A DNA stretch of 64,000 nucleotides, from the NCBI GenBank assembly GCA_933228895.1, contig OW121857.1, positions 3,100,001 to 3,164,000 on the forward strand. Reading direction: 5' to 3'. The notes beneath the pieces were generated by a model. It was not told the DNA's origin. It worked only from the letters and a program-made list of their open reading frames with translations, and searched no databases. The translations under genes and the position numbers were made by a program. The DNA is from Platycnemis pennipes. Taxonomy: Eukaryota > Arthropoda > Insecta > Odonata > Platycnemididae. Positions 1 through 12,449 of this stretch are shown here, piece by piece (positions within the stretch are counted from its first letter, which is position 1; each line of letters opens with the position of its first letter).

Positions 1-1326
1 GCACCATACAAAGAGAAGATGAGAAAATACCAAAGTGAGTCTCATGGACGGGATCATACAGTGCCTCTGAGGTCGATTTTTAGAGTAACACTTTTTGTCA
101 TCGCCATTAATTAATTACTTTTCCAACTGCATACATTATGAATCCCTGTGGAAGGCTTTCAATCATCTGCAGGTCGTGCAAAGATCGTAGCTACTGCTAG
201 ATTAATCCAGCTGACTCTAAATGATTTCTTGAATCGAAATAAAAATAATTTTTTCTGTCTTTTGCGGAGAAACGAAAATTTTTACCACGTGAGAGGAAAC
301 AAGGCAACGTCCAGAAGATCGGGATGTGAAGTCAGTCCTGTTAATCTTAGAATGGACTTGTATCGCCCAGTGAAGTGACATGAACACACCCATATTTTAA
401 GGGGGAAATGTCAGACGATAAACGGAGTAGAACTAGTCGAAGAGGTGTGACAGAGCAAAGGGTAGGCACAGAACGGCTGCAATTGTCTGCATACCTAATC
501 CTTGGAATACTTAGGACCTTGTAGTTCATAATGGCCCTAATACACATACACACCATTTCCCTGAAGAACGAATGTGTTTTTAACGAGCTCGCCACTCCTG
601 CTTCACGTCCGTGTCAACGGTGGTCATAAGAGACGGACGCGGCCTGTGCCGTCCACGGCTGCGGTCACCCCGGAGAGGAATTTGGCACTTACACTAATTA
701 AGACGGCCCTCAGGGTGAAGCAGCTTAAGGCCTTGGCTGGAGGAGATGATCTCACTCTGGCCTCTGGTCCAAAGGCATGCGAAATCAACGCATTGAGGTG
801 GAAAAAGGTAATTCCCCGGGCGAATTCCCACAGAGACCGTTTTCAAGAACGTCACTTATCACGAGTACACCCGCATAAAAGACCTAAGGCACTTAGCACG
901 TCCACTCGCATTGTCGGCAAAGCATTCATCCGTCTGATCACGTGATAAATACTTAGCACATGAATACTTAAAGTTGACTCGTAATTATGCAAATATGAAG
1001 GAAAAAGAGCGATTTTTCACATGTTCGTACACTGACATGTACCTCCATCTCTTTGTAGCCTCATCGTTACAAATGCACATCCGTAAGCGTAAAATATTGA
1101 AAAGAAAATCTATTAAAATTCAATGCAAAAGATTTTGCTATTTGCAATCAACATCTTATTTGAGTAAATTATCCGATATGTTTTCTCCTGTTCATTTCGA
1201 GGAATAAACAAAGAACTGGGTACAAATTTCATATAATGTTAAACGTCCACCATGATCTCTACAACTAATTGTAAGTATCATTATCATTGATCAAAAGTAC
1301 CGTGATAATGACATTTACTTGTACAA
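1..1326. other. No gene recognised
   Basis: Only short unrelated open frames occur (the longest spans about 574-945), with no recognisable domain. Composition is mixed, with a somewhat GC-richer patch near 600-900. I see no splice-linked exon series and no repeat family shared with the rest of the window. Confidence 0.5.
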
Positions 1327-1478
1327 ATTTGTTGTTCGGGTGTGCCCCGCGTACTAAAACCAGGTGTGATACCAGATAAAGTCACCAGCAACGGCCACGA
1401 AACGTCAGGTAGCACACCTGGTTATAATAAGCGGGGCACACCTGGTTATAGTACGCGGGGCACACCCGAACAACAAAT
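1327..1478. repeat. Short foldback (MITE-like) repeat
   Basis: The first about 42 bases (1327-1368) are the reverse complement of 1437-1478 with only one or two differences. A third partial copy of the inner arm lies at about 1414-1446. The arms carry the pair GGTGTGCCCCGCG / CGCGGGGCACACC. The unit is about 152 bp and has no coding capacity, which fits a small non-autonomous foldback or MITE. I could not define a clean target-site duplication. Confidence 0.7.
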
Positions 1479-2719
1479 ATATGCACCTATAATGACCTGC
1501 GAAAGTTTCAAACAAGAGTTATGACATTTATTTGTCGGAGCCATGGTCATTGTTTAATGTAATGTGAAAATATAATTCAGTTCTTTGCTTATTCCTCATC
1601 GTGAATTTCCTTGTTTTTACAAAGTGGCGCCTTAAACAATTCAATATTTTCTTGGATAACAAATATAGATACTTCACAATACTTTTGAAAACTCTGTATC
1701 ATCTTTGAGTGTGATTAATCTATTACTAAAATAAAAAGAAGAATCGACAATATACACGTCCAAGTACTCCTTTTGAATATGATATCAAAAGATAAATTCT
1801 GTAAATTTATTTTTCCAGAGCTCATATGTCTATGTACGTTTTATTAAAGCGCCAGCATTGCGACAACTGTTCAATAAACAGTACCCGTTTCTAATTATTT
1901 GTCGGGTTGGATTAATCTCAGAAAAACCTGTACTGACCAAGAAACATTTAGCAGAGAATTTCTCCATAGTTTGGGCTTTTGCGATGACTGTTCATAAGCA
2001 AGTCTATTCCCAGATAATGTTTCCAGAGAGAAGTTCAAATAATATGGAGGAGAGACAAGACGCGATGAAGATTGAAGCGACTCTCGGAGGACAACCGACA
2101 CAGGAAAAGTGTTTTCCAATCGAGAGTCCAAAATGTCATTTTTCTTCAGATGTTCGCTTCCACGCCTGCCTGGCCTCCCCCTCACAGAGGTAATTGAATT
2201 TCCCTGCGCGCACTCACCCGAGCCTCACAACGGAGGCCGCCGAAATCTTTTCCCAAGGTGTGCCTCAGGCCCTTATATCAGTCAGGAAACTTGCTCCCGG
2301 CGCGTCTAAGGCTGCTGTAGCTGCTTTTCTTCTGCCTCGTCCCACCGACACTCTGCCACTCCCGAAGAAGCAACTTGGTCGGAGGAAAAGTTAGGGCGAG
2401 CGAGTTCGCTGGACCGAATCAAGGATGCGCTTCGGCAACTTCGGACTCCTTTAAAGTTATTTCTCCGAAATGAGCAACACACGGAAAACTATCTATGAAA
2501 TGCCACTTCCTATGCTCAAATATTTCGAATGCATCGATGATTTACTTTTGCTGGAAATACTTGTTAACATAACAATAATATTTTTAACATAATCAAATTG
2601 AAATTAAATAAATTAAAAAATCACCCAAGACGTGAAGCTAATTTCGTCTCGCAAGGGGTTGCACCATTCATGTCAGCACCGGGGAAATGTTGAAAGGAAT
2701 GCAACATACCCCACTGAAC
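1479..2719. other. No gene recognised
   Basis: AT-rich sequence with a GC-richer block at about 2190-2420. Open frames at 1858-2193 and on the opposite strand overlap each other and show no known motif. Nothing supportable is seen. Confidence 0.5.
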
Positions 2720-4165
2720 ATGTTAAGAAAATTGATCTTACACAATTCCACAATTATAATTTATTTTACGGATCGATTTCGACGCCTGAGCGTCATTGTC
2801 AAGGTACCTACTTACATCTGGCACAGTTCGGGTATAGGAGGGGAGGGGCGGGTATTGTAGTCTTTTAGGGTAGGTTTTGACATAGCTGAACACGTTGAAA
2901 GCAACTGGGAACATTAGAATTCCGTCACATCATTTAACATCTGAACATTTGGTTACATTTTATGTCTCATAATTTCTAATTTTTCCAAAGTATCTAGTTT
3001 CCAACTTTTGTCATATACATGTAGAACTTGTAGTTTAATATCATTGTTATGACCAATTTCTATCAGGTGTTTGGCAAATGAGGATTTACAGCCATTATAT
3101 TTTAAACATCGTTGGTTCTTATTTTGAATATCCTGCCAACCTGTCCCACATATACGCCGTCCCACTCGCTGCATTTGAGCAGATACACATACCACTTCTG
3201 TCCTGGATTTCCACTCGATCTTTGGAGTTAAAAAGCACTTTCCCAATGGTGAGTAGAATCTCACACTGTACTTGTCCTTCGGGATGTGTTTCAATAGTGA
3301 GTATGAAATTGTCCGTGGAACGGTCACTTACGCCACTTCTTTGGTTTTTCCCTCTGGATAAACTGAAGGCTTGTCAAAGACTTTGTTGTATTGCCAATCA
3401 CTTTTTTGCGGGGAAGTTTCTGTATTAAATGTTCACTGTATCCACTGTTTGTTGCTATAGTCATTATTGTGTTTGATTCTTCGTAATAATCAGCCTCACT
3501 CATGGGGATATACACCAGTCTGTGAACCATAGAATCAAGGGCTGCAAGTTTTTGGGGCAAGTGATGCTGGGAATCAGCGGGAATGATCACGTCGGTAAAC
3601 GTACCTTTTCTTTCTAAAGATCGAGAAGTGATGTTTTGCGATACCTAAGGATATGGTGAAGAGTGAATGGAGTCACCTCCGAATTCCATGGTATAGTGAA
3701 TGGAGGAGTGAAGGGAGTTAAGTAACTCGAGAAATGACGACAGCTGTCTTTTACTACCTGTCCATAAGCATAAGACGTCATCTACATATCTGAAGTAATA
3801 GCAGATAATTTGATTAATGGATTTTTTGAATTGAAGAGGTTGAGTTCTATTGAGTCATGAAAACCTCTACTAATAATGGGGAGAGGGGAGAACCCATAGA
3901 TGGTTCTGCCTGTAAAAGTTCTCGTTGAATTGGAAATAATTTTGATCCATACATACATTTAATAATTTTTCGGTTTCGCTTATGATGTCTTTACTGATCA
4001 AAGACTGCTCGAGCAGATTAAGGGTAAAGGAGACGGCTTCTCTCGCCGGAACTGAAGTGAAGAGATTCCGGACATCAAAAGAAACGAGTTTTCTATTGTG
4101 AGGGGGAGTTATGTTGTTGAGCTGGTTGGCCAATTCGACAGAGTTTTTAATACTGTAGGAGGCTT
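2720..4165 (-). pseudogene. Degenerate Penelope-like element: RT and GIY-YIG remnants
   Basis: Read on the minus strand, three broken frames follow Penelope-like order. At 4133-3870 there is an RT block with LVSFDVRNLFTSVP (motif A) and QNYFQFNENFY. Around 3830-3780 an unannotated stretch translates to FRYVDDVLCLW (motif C with the catalytic YVDD). Then come 3590-3324 (KLAALDSMVHRL, NSGYSEHLI) and 3327-2953 (KSSFAKHLIEIGHNND), typical of the linker and C-terminal endonuclease region. Several frameshifts and stops separate the pieces, so it is dead. The 3' non-coding tail runs down to about 2720. The same tail recurs in inverted orientation at 4985-5482. Family recognition is from motif order; the exact subfamily is not known. 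Confidence 0.8.
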
Positions 4166-4984
4166 TAAGGAGGTTAGCTCGCGACTGCTTGAGTCAAGTT
4201 GTCTAAGGAATCTTTTTAATTTTAGTACGAGTATATGCCTGCTAAGTATTCCTTACTTCACAAAGAAAATTACCTAAGTATCACAAGAAATAAGATGGAA
4301 AGTCGAAGAATTTATTTCTTATGATAAATTTAATCTGCTCGACGATGAAGTCAATTCAACATTTACGTGACTTAAATAAATTCATGTACTCAATGAATTT
4401 ACTAATGCATAGCACCAGAATAATACTGTCAAAGCTTATGTTATAATATTTTTTCTGAAATATTCTTTAATATCTCATTAGCAATGATATTATTCATACG
4501 CCATACATTTTGGCTAGAGCGACCGCAGCGCCACTCGAAGTCAACTAACGCATTTCGTCTGATATAAGCGCAGTAATTGGTGGATTTAGCGAAAAATACG
4601 GTGGGTTAATGCCTTTTTTTTCGTGTCATTTTATTCCTTGTGGCATTACGCATAAAATATCGGTTTTTTGCAAAAATGACATGTCACTATGATATTTTTA
4701 AACGTTATATTCCCATGTGATGGCCATTCTCGCCGTTAATTGTGTGTAATTTCAAAATCAATTTGTGCAAAAAGGAGTAAGGGTTGGTATAATTATCTTT
4801 ACTTTAATAGACAGAGGAACTTTAGTTCTATAAGTGCTGAAAGTATAAAAAAATGACATGACTTTCACTTTTCGGATGAACCTCCTTAAAATGTGAGAGG
4901 TCCTTGATGAGTGCGTTGGGTTTGGAAGAGTTGCGAAGGAGCGGTCGAGTGGGAGAGCACTGGGCGGATGGGAATGATGTCTGC
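4166..4984. other. Spacer between inverted PLE fragments
   Basis: No gene recognised. The stretch is mostly AT-rich. It lies between the two inverted PLE pieces and may include unrecognisable PLE remains close to 4860-4984. Confidence 0.4.
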
Positions 4985-5482
4985 TTCTTGTGTTTTCGGG
5001 AGTGCGACGGCGTAAATGTGGGACAGACTGGCAGGATTTATTCAAAATAAGAATCAACGAACATGAACGAAAATATAATGGCTGTAAATCCTCATTTACC
5101 TAACACCTGATATAAACTGGTCATAACAATGATTTTAAACCAAAAGTTTTACATGTTCATGACAAAAGTTGGAAACTAGATACTTTGGCAAAATTAGAAA
5201 TTATGAGACATAAAATGTTACCAAATGTTCAGATGTTGAATGATGTGACGGAATTCTAATGTTCCCTGTTGCTTTCAATGTTTTTAACCTTGTTAAAACC
5301 TACCCTAAAAGACCTCAATACCCGGACTCCAAATTCGCCTCCACCAGTTAACTATCCTTCCCTATTATACCCGAACTGTGCCAGATGTAAGTAGGTACCT
5401 TGACAATGACGCTCAGACGTCGAAATCGATCGGTAAAATAAATTATAATTGTGGATTTGTACAAAGTCAATTTTCTTAACAT
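4985..5482 (+). pseudogene. PLE 3' end, inverted relative to the 2720-4165 copy
   Basis: A broken plus-strand frame shows GQTGR, followed in another frame by NEH-type residues and the downstream KSW..LDT..KLEIMRHKM tail, matching the C-terminal end of the 2953-3327 minus-strand fragment. From about 5075 to 5482 the DNA is an inverted copy of about 2720-3100, including the non-coding tail with the short hairpin GACGCTCAGACGTC followed by GAAA (5407-5425). The two copies face tail to tail in the genome, the inverted arrangement often seen at PLE insertions. Frameshifts show it is not functional. Confidence 0.75.
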
Positions 5483-6862
5483 ATTAAATGCAACCAAGTT
5501 CCACCAAGTATCGCCTGCCTCCATCGTAATTAACTACAGCATGTAATGTATGTCACATACAAACATTCACAGAAATTGATGCAGTACTCCTGACTAAACC
5601 GTAGTGTGTACAATAATAGCTCTTTGACAAAGACATATTTTTGATTATCAATAACTTTGTGCAGCGTGCAGAATAAAAAAAAACTGTCCGACCTTTCACT
5701 TCCCTTCAAGTCAAGGCTTAAAGCACTGCCTTCCACATTTGAATGCACCTCGGACTGAAAGCATTGGTGCAGGAATCAGATAGGGATGGAAAGAAAGAGG
5801 GAAACCCTGCATTAACCTGCTTTAAATGGAACGAGACGTGGAGTTGACGATTTAACGTCCCATTCGACGGACTGCGAGCTGACCTTGAGGTGTTCTCTAC
5901 ACGGCACTCGTGGAGCGACCGGAATTCCAGCTATCACATCCTGCCGCTTCTGGAGCTGGATCGCGATCTCCCTCGATACAGGCAAGCTCCAAACAACACA
6001 CTAAGCCGTTCCCTGACTGCCTTTGCATTCTCTCATTAGTCCGAGCCGTTTTACACGGTGAATGATCATGCGGATGAATTCATTCGCGAATGAATTTAAG
6101 TGATGACCTGAAATTGCTTCCGCTTAGGGCGTTTTAGACGGCGAATGATATTGGAATTAATTGCTTGAATGTTATTTGCACAAAGGATGAGCAGGCCTAT
6201 CGACGGTACATATCGCTTCACGGAGATTTCCGACTAACGCAGCTGTATCGATGGTCGGAATGGTTTGTTTACGTCTTCTGCCTTGCTCAGACGCGATGCG
6301 TGATAGATGAAATAAAGTATAGCGTATACTTAGTAATTATACTATCTACCCTACGCCTAGAATTTATCCCAAATCGAAAAATTATAGATATATTAAGACG
6401 TTTCAATTTATTTTTCATTTTTCGATTCAGGACAAATTGTAGAACTAGATAATGTTAAAAAAAATTTCATTAATTAACAACAAAATATTTTTTTATAAGT
6501 ATGCGTTTGCACTAATATGTTCTTATATTCATTCTTGCAACTTTTTTGAAAACTGAATGCTTTAGAACTTGTAATTTTCCCTAGACTGAGTGGTAAAGTT
6601 GAGAAAACTGCTAATTTTCTGGTGCGCGGAGTTAATTATTTCATTGTCGTGTAAAAATTTTTAAATTTGTTATTGATTTAAAATAATAACTGGAATGGCA
6701 ATAAAAGTACCGTTAAAATGATGTACATTACATTAAAATTAGCGTTCACACATACTGAGATACAAATTTTCAAAGTGCAGCGGCACATCGTTTATAACGC
6801 CGACCGTAGATGCGAGTATTGTCCTCTAGGAAGCAGAATAACTAATTGGCTCTGGGTGAAGC
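5483..6862. other. Intervening sequence with SINE-like and palindromic pieces
   Basis: About 5843-5900 aligns by eye, in the same orientation, with about 37598-37660 (the SINE-like block), sharing AACGTCYCATYCGACGGAC. Two related short motifs (GTTTTACACGGTGAATGAT at about 6051 and GTTTTAGACGGCGAATGAT at about 6131) form diverged direct repeats. A perfect 20-bp palindrome spans 6077-6096. The rest is AT-rich, and the open frame at 6165-6452 has no recognisable motif. Confidence 0.45.
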
Positions 6863-7160
6863 AAAGGGAATAGAAAATGGCACGCGAAAAGGGCATTCTA
6901 CCAAAACAAGAATCTGCTTACCGCTGGAAATACAAGCGTGAAAGTAACGAGGCACTTAATCAGAACCCATATCTGGAGCACGTTTCTTTACGACAGCAGT
7001 GTAGATGATGAGAACAGCAGAGAAGTCAAGACTGGAAGCATTTACGATGCTATGCTACAGAAGAACGATGAAGATAAATTAGATGGACCGAATGACTGAA
7101 GAAGAAGTGCTACGACGTGTGGTAGGAAGGAGAAATCTTCCTCCGAGAGAAGTCGAAACG
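6863..7160 (+). pseudogene. RTE-family LINE fragment (C-terminal region)
   Basis: This stretch aligns by eye with 48907-49185 of the main RTE copy: the same run of sequence from the ARAGHSTKTR-type region through ITSGARFF-like and RMNEDKLDG-like segments. It has many indels and stops, so it is a decayed copy. It stops abruptly at about 7150-7160 and appears to resume at about 8355 after an unrelated block of about 1.2 kb, which suggests a later insertion. Confidence 0.75.
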
Positions 7161-7202
7161 AATTGGACGTATCCATCGCGATATATCGAAATGTGCTCTT
7201 GG

Positions 7203-7325
7203 TCTATTATACAAGGATATATCATCCCAAGAGAAATTGCCATTTGATCACGACATTTCCGATCACTCTGAAGTCCGAAACCGCCTTCCTCACTGTGCTC
7301 CGTTTTCTCGACGTCGGCCGTTTCC
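7203..7325 (+). repeat. Direct repeat, left copy
   Basis: It begins TCTATTATACAAGGATATAT and ends near GTCGGCCGTTTC. The same order of sequence recurs at 7992-8109 with scattered substitutions and one short length difference. No family is recognised. Confidence 0.7.
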
Positions 7326-7991
7326 GAGAATCGTTAGCTTTCTCCAAGAATGAGTTCTTGCTCCGTGTAACCGTAAAATTGATTGAAACCTTGATAATGA
7401 CTGTATAAGTCGAAACCTAGGTCGGTTTTAATAAAAGTGCGGAATTTTACCAAGTGAATTCATTTACGTCATCAATATGTGGTTCCACGAAGTCAAGCCT
7501 AGCAATTTGTTATAGATTGAAAGTCAATTACTAAAGACAAATACGATAATTGAGAGCCAAATACGATATGGCTACTCCCAGTAACGCTCCTAGATTTGAA
7601 ATTCTATTGGTGATCTTATAAGTTATACAAGGATATACTCATTATGCCGGGTGCTGTTCCAAATTCATATCTATAAGTACTTGTTCCAACGCGGTATTTG
7701 AAATTCTCACCGGAAATAAATACCAAAGAGTGAAAATTCGGAGGTAGTAATTCTCACACAAGCGTCATCAAGGAATTTGAGTTAAATTACCCCCGAAATC
7801 TCATTTCCCTGCAAACATCTCTCATGTGAAGAGCCAAAATCAATTTCATCGGATTTTTATCGACTTATGCTAGCAGACATAACAATACCATAGAATAGTA
7901 GCACGTTTTTTTAACGATCTAGAAAACAATTGAAACGAGAGAAATTCAGCAGGAAATAGGAGAGACGTCACCGAACTGTAAATCTTAAAGT

Positions 7992-8109
7992 CTATTATAC
8001 AAGGATGTATCACCCGAAGAGAAATTGCCATTTTATCACGACTATTAGAGTGGAGTCCGAAACCACCTTCCTCACTGTGCTCCGTTTTCTCGATGTCGGC
8101 CGTTTCAGA
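7992..8109 (+). repeat. Direct repeat, right copy
   Basis: This is a diverged copy of 7203-7325, about 790 bp downstream in the same orientation. It shares the stretch CCTCACTGTGCTCCGTTTTC. The pair flanks the middle of the block that interrupts the RTE copy. Confidence 0.7.
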
Positions 8110-8354
8110 AAATCTCAAATGATTGAAATGTTCTTCATTTAATTCTCATCGGCTCCTTTGTCAGACTTCCGCAAGCAACTCCCTTCCCCTCGCTTGCAAA
8201 AGAGCGACAAACGGAGAAGTGATATGGAATGCCCGAAGAAATCTGACGAAATGAAAAAAGGGAAGAGGAAACGTTCGGCGTTCTCGACCTCATCTTGAGA
8301 CGTGATTCTTCAAGAGAGTCGGGAGAAGACAGTCGCCAAGGGAAGCGTGTATGG

Positions 8355-8490
8355 GAAGGATCGCCATTGAAGGCAAGGTGCAAGGAAAAATAGTAAAGGA
8401 TGATAACCGCATGGATATGAAGAGGTTAGCTGATACGAGAGGAGAGTTGTGGGAGACGAATCTTAGGATAACAGTTGAAGATGCCTAGGT
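8355..8490 (+). pseudogene. RTE-family LINE 3' end fragment
   Basis: It resembles the last coding region of the main RTE copy (about 49230-49400), including ATGAAGAGGTTAGCTGA, the equivalent of the MKRLADRRIEW segment. It probably continues the copy that starts at 6863. It is decayed and ends at the family's usual 3' border (AATCTTAGGAT). Confidence 0.65.
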
Positions 8491-8894
8491 CGACGTGTCA
8501 CACTCCTTCTCTGTCCCCTGCCCTCAAGTGTGGCCAAATGTGATTATACACCATATCTTCTATGAAGGGTTAAAGCAGAATTCATTTGGAAAAATACGTT
8601 AACATTACAGAGGTTACACAAGAATTGATAAGAAAGAGTTTACAGTCACGTACAGTGGTGCTGAACCATAGACCTGGATTGCAAGGAACGAACTTCATGA
8701 CTAATTCAAAGATGAGGAATAGCTTAATAAGTTTCAGTCATCAGCGAACAGATTATGCAAAGTAACATTAAAAGGAAAATCCCTAGACTTTAGTATTACA
8801 TAAATACTTGCCCCAACTATACGTAGCGCAGAAGAAGAAAAGCAAGTATTCTGTAATAGAAGGCAAAGAGAATGCAAGAAAATACTTGAATATC
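8491..8894. other. No gene recognised
   Basis: AT-rich sequence without recognisable repeats or coding motifs. Confidence 0.5.
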
Positions 8895-9420
8895 ATGCTC
8901 TCGCCATTTTAGAGTTGTGGTTACAGGACCCAGGGTGGTTATTGATGCGGATTATGAGAGGAGGAATGGTGCATTCACCAACATAGAAACAGGAGCAGAA
9001 ATCGCATCCAATGCGGTTGGTGGCTGCACATGAGAGTTCAGAAGGTGAAGCAGGGCCGAAGGGTGGTGTAGTGAAGACGTGTCGTGCGATTTGTGGGAGG
9101 GAGGGGATTTCGGAGGGTGGTTTAGAAAATGCTGCTAAGGGTGCTAGGCATTTGTAGGTGACTGAAGGGCTGCCGTGGTATACTATTGTCACCGTGGTTG
9201 CACTGAAGGAGAGATCAGGGAACAGTTCTTTAAGGGTAGTGGATTCGAGGGAATGTACGCTAGGGATGTAGGTGGTGAACATGGAAAGCACGCAGCGGCC
9301 ACCAGAAGAAAGACGCTTAGAATTGAAGGGAGTCTTGAGGAATTTTTATTTACTCAAGATTCTGGTTAACCAGGGTGGAGAAAAGAGCTGTGCATGGCCG
9401 AAAATATTTCTTATATGGAG
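8895..9420 (-). pseudogene. GIY-YIG endonuclease fragment of a Penelope-like retroelement
   Basis: The minus-strand frame 9291-8893 reads LKELFPDLS, then TTNRIG-like residues (as AATNRIGCDF), then CDFCSCFYVGE and LIIRINNHPGSCNHNS. This matches the general pattern of retroelement GIY-YIG domains: a cysteine pair, F-Y-V-G-E, then R-I-N-x-H with a downstream histidine. The frame is open for 132 codons but has no RT, and the upstream part (9420-9291) is broken by stops. It belongs to a PLE subtype different from the 53-59 kb array. The assignment rests on motif resemblance only. Confidence 0.6.
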
Positions 9421-11039
9421 TCCGGGTTGTTTCAGAAGCGATCGTCACGAATTGATGAATAGAAATATAGTGAGACCTCCCAGTAACGATATTTTACAAA
9501 AACCTCCCTCTTACGAAGCCATAGCCCCTGTCCCGGGACCTTCTTATACACAATTCACGCAGAAAACCCTTCAGTAACGAACCTAGAAAGTAAAAGTAAA
9601 CCTTATAAACCTATAAAATGAACCTATAAGATAAAATAAAAATAAAATAAATAAATAAACCTCCATGCTTACCAAACCTCCGTAGAACGAAGTCCGTGCC
9701 TGGGCACAAACATGGGTGACCTCTTTTTATCGAATTTTTTGCATATAAATTATTTTGCTCTGCATCGATATCGAAATAATGCTTGGAGTTTCCGATGATT
9801 GTTTTCCGTAGTAAATGAAGGCATTCTCAGCATATTTCCAGTGAACGGCAAGGACGAAATGCTAGGTACCTAGTGCGTCGTTTGGAAAATATGTGTGATG
9901 TCTAACCTGCCGAGATTGACGTCACGTGCACACGCACTGATTTATACAAACAAAGAATCAACCTTCGCAGATTACTAGCTAATTTAAATTTTTCTTTCGA
10001 AAATACAGGGGGAGTATTTAAAAAATTATTTCATTCTGTAACGGAGCAATTGAGTCGCCAAGATCAATAATGCATTGTGCAAAAATGGAAGTAAACATAT
10101 GTTTCTAGGTGACGCCGGAGACAATAGCCAGAAGTGTTGGATAATCAAGGAAACATTAGGAAAGAGCGACAATCAGGGAGTTGTGTGTTAGACGCAAAAG
10201 TGACGCGTGCTTAAGAAAGAGAGCGAGTATTTGTGAGCTAGATGGTGTCTGTGTGGGTGAATAAATATTCCTGAGGGAAGAGAGATTATTGGGGTTGTTG
10301 TGTTGCGGCTGATTTGATTCAAGAAATGGCTCAAAAGAAAAGAAAGTGTAAAAGTGTATGGCCTGTAGAGTGCGAGCCTGAAGAGAATTGTGTGTTGTTT
10401 GTTGGTGTCTGATTAATTTTTAAGTGCATTTCGTGAGGGCAATTTCTTTCGTTGTGCATGTTTCGTTTAATAAATTTGTGTGATTTAAAAAACATAGAGG
10501 AATATACTACAATTCAAACCACGCCGCGCCGCGGCGCGCCGGCGCTATCAGCCGACATGCGGTCACTACAACGTTGCCACTTCTACGGAAAAGAAAGAAA
10601 CTTGACAATAAAGCGGAGGCGGGTGTTTTTGGGCGGCTAGCAGGGGGTCCCAGGACTGTGACTACGTGTACGTGACCAATTGCGTCGCACCTCTCTCCCC
10701 ACCACAGCCAGCCATCTCCGCCTCAGCGAACGAAACCCAACCCAACACAGAAATGTAAAGGCGAACTACATAACATTCCCATCACTTAAAAGGTAATCCA
10801 TCTCCATGCTGTCGAAAATTTAGTAAAAACTGCTATAGTCATAAACAATAATTAGATGTTTGCAAAGGGGACTCATTTCGCATCTGTGAATAAAATGAAT
10901 GTTCCACAAAACGATGTGGCATATTGAATATGCGTATATAGCAGACATTAGTTATACGTGATGCAGAGTTAATGGTAATTAAATGATTGCCCCATAAACG
11001 AAATCGTTGGAAAAAAAGATAATTTCAGTAAAATATGCA
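9421..11039. other. No gene recognised; A-rich tract and a GC-rich patch
   Basis: An AAATAAAATAAATAAATAA-type tract lies at about 9600-9665 and could be a retroposon tail. A combined CRE/E-box sequence TGACGTCACGTG is at 9918-9929. About 10500-10760 is GC-rich, with CCGCGCCGCGGCGCGCC-type palindromes and CpGs, unlike its surroundings. I cannot assign a transcript. Confidence 0.4.
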
Positions 11040-11190
11040 AAGGGATGGGTAACTCTGTGGCACTGGAGCCATGGGCCAATCTAATATGAAATTAAACATG
11101 AATGGACAATCCACGACTTCCAGTTATCCCATCAAGATTCACCATCAATTACCGCGGATAATCGGTGGTATACGGCAAACGACAATTATT
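11040..11190. repeat. Dispersed repeat, copy 1
   Basis: It aligns by eye with 63395-63545 in the same orientation (shared CATGAATGGAC.ATCCA and ATAATCRGTGGT segments), so it belongs to an interspersed family. Its class is unclear. Confidence 0.5.
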
Positions 11191-11586
11191 TTGTGCCCTC
11201 TTTAAACCTGCTTGCAATATAAATAAGGGTCGCATCTTACAGCATCACGAACTCTTGACTTCTCCTAAGACTACGCATCCAGCAAACAACATTGCTACAA
11301 CGAAGCCTTCATTTTTCCAGCCCATGCGAATTCGTTATAAGGACGTTTCACCGCAAATAGACCGTTTATCGAGTAAAGAATGGGAGCTGCTTTAAATCAA
11401 TTATCGCACAGCATCTTCTGCTCATCTCACACGTCGTACTGGTGGCAAGAATAAATGCATGATTGCTTCTATCTTATTGCGTTACATGTAGGTGAAGGTT
11501 TTCTGCAGATATCAGTTTCCGAGTTTTATGATGAATGTTAATAAGGCAAGTGGTGTTTGTTGGTAAATTGGTAAATTTAAGTGAAA

Positions 11587-11776
11587 TAAATAATATAATA
11601 AAATACCTTGTATATTCCACACCATTTTAATCCTCTGATCCGGTTTTCGCGTACTCAGTAGACCTTTTCAGCAAGTAGCAAGCTTTTTTTTGCCCTGAAA
11701 ATGTCTACAGAGTAAGGAAACCCGAGTCGGTAGATTAAAATTGTGTGGAATATACAACGCATTTTTTTATTATTAC
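11587..11776. repeat. Foldback repeat with a PLE-end-like motif
   Basis: The left arm (about 11587-11672) is inverted in the right arm (about 11692-11776), each about 85 bp with roughly 15-20 percent differences by eye. Only about 20 bp separate the arms. The right arm contains CTGAAAA (11695-11701), a spacer and GAAAC (11717-11721), then CCGAGTCGG. The left arm carries the same pattern on the other strand. No coding capacity. Confidence 0.7.
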
Positions 11777-12449
11777 GTAAATATGCAGTTCCACCAAGTT
11801 ACGCCTGAAACGGTGCAGTTCAAGTTGGTAAATGCTGGCTGGTGCTATGTTGACTGTCTTTGACAGACATGAAGCTACAAAAAAAATATTTTCATTGCAT
11901 TGAATCCCGAGTTTAGACTGGTTATTTACTGCTTCAGTACAATACATTCATTTGCGCTCACTCTATTTGATCCAAATGCAATTGCCACTCCTGGAGTATG
12001 TGAGGCCTAGACCGAAGAGCCCTGGAAGTGAGCAACCATTGTGGCTGGAAGGGCGAGCACAGGAAAGGTCCAGCAGGAAGTTTCGCTGGAATCCTGGAGG
12101 AACTCCCTCTTCCCTTCCCTCTCCTTCCCCGCCCCTGCGGTCTTGGACAGAACTCTATTATAACTTAAATTGCCGTTTAATTACGCGTATATGAGTTTCT
12201 CTGCCTCAAGAGAAGCTCTCCTCATTCAATTAATTTTCCCAATATCTGAGCCTCTAAGCAACAAGGCTTTCACTTCTGAAGTTTGAGTTGAGTTTTTCAT
12301 TGAAAAACCTTTGAACTATAGATCTGGGAAAGCACTCGTTTTCTTGCAATATCTGTTGAATGAATTACACATTGTGTACGCGCTCGAATCCGCAAGCCCA
12401 TACGATACTGCGGTTCATCCTACACCAACATTTACTCACATCAAGGGAA
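11777..12449. other. No gene recognised
   Basis: Short open frames (11952-12194 plus, 11735-11947 minus) have no known motif. Confidence 0.45.

Larger units (their letters stand above)
7161..8354. other. Unclassified block interrupting an RTE copy, with long direct repeats
   Basis: The block contains two diverged direct repeats of about 120 bp (about 7203-7325 and 7992-8109) and a short third partial copy near 7625-7640. It separates two parts of one RTE copy. Open frames inside show no recognisable protein. It could be a small non-autonomous element with terminal repeats, or two insertions plus a local duplication. Confidence 0.45.
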
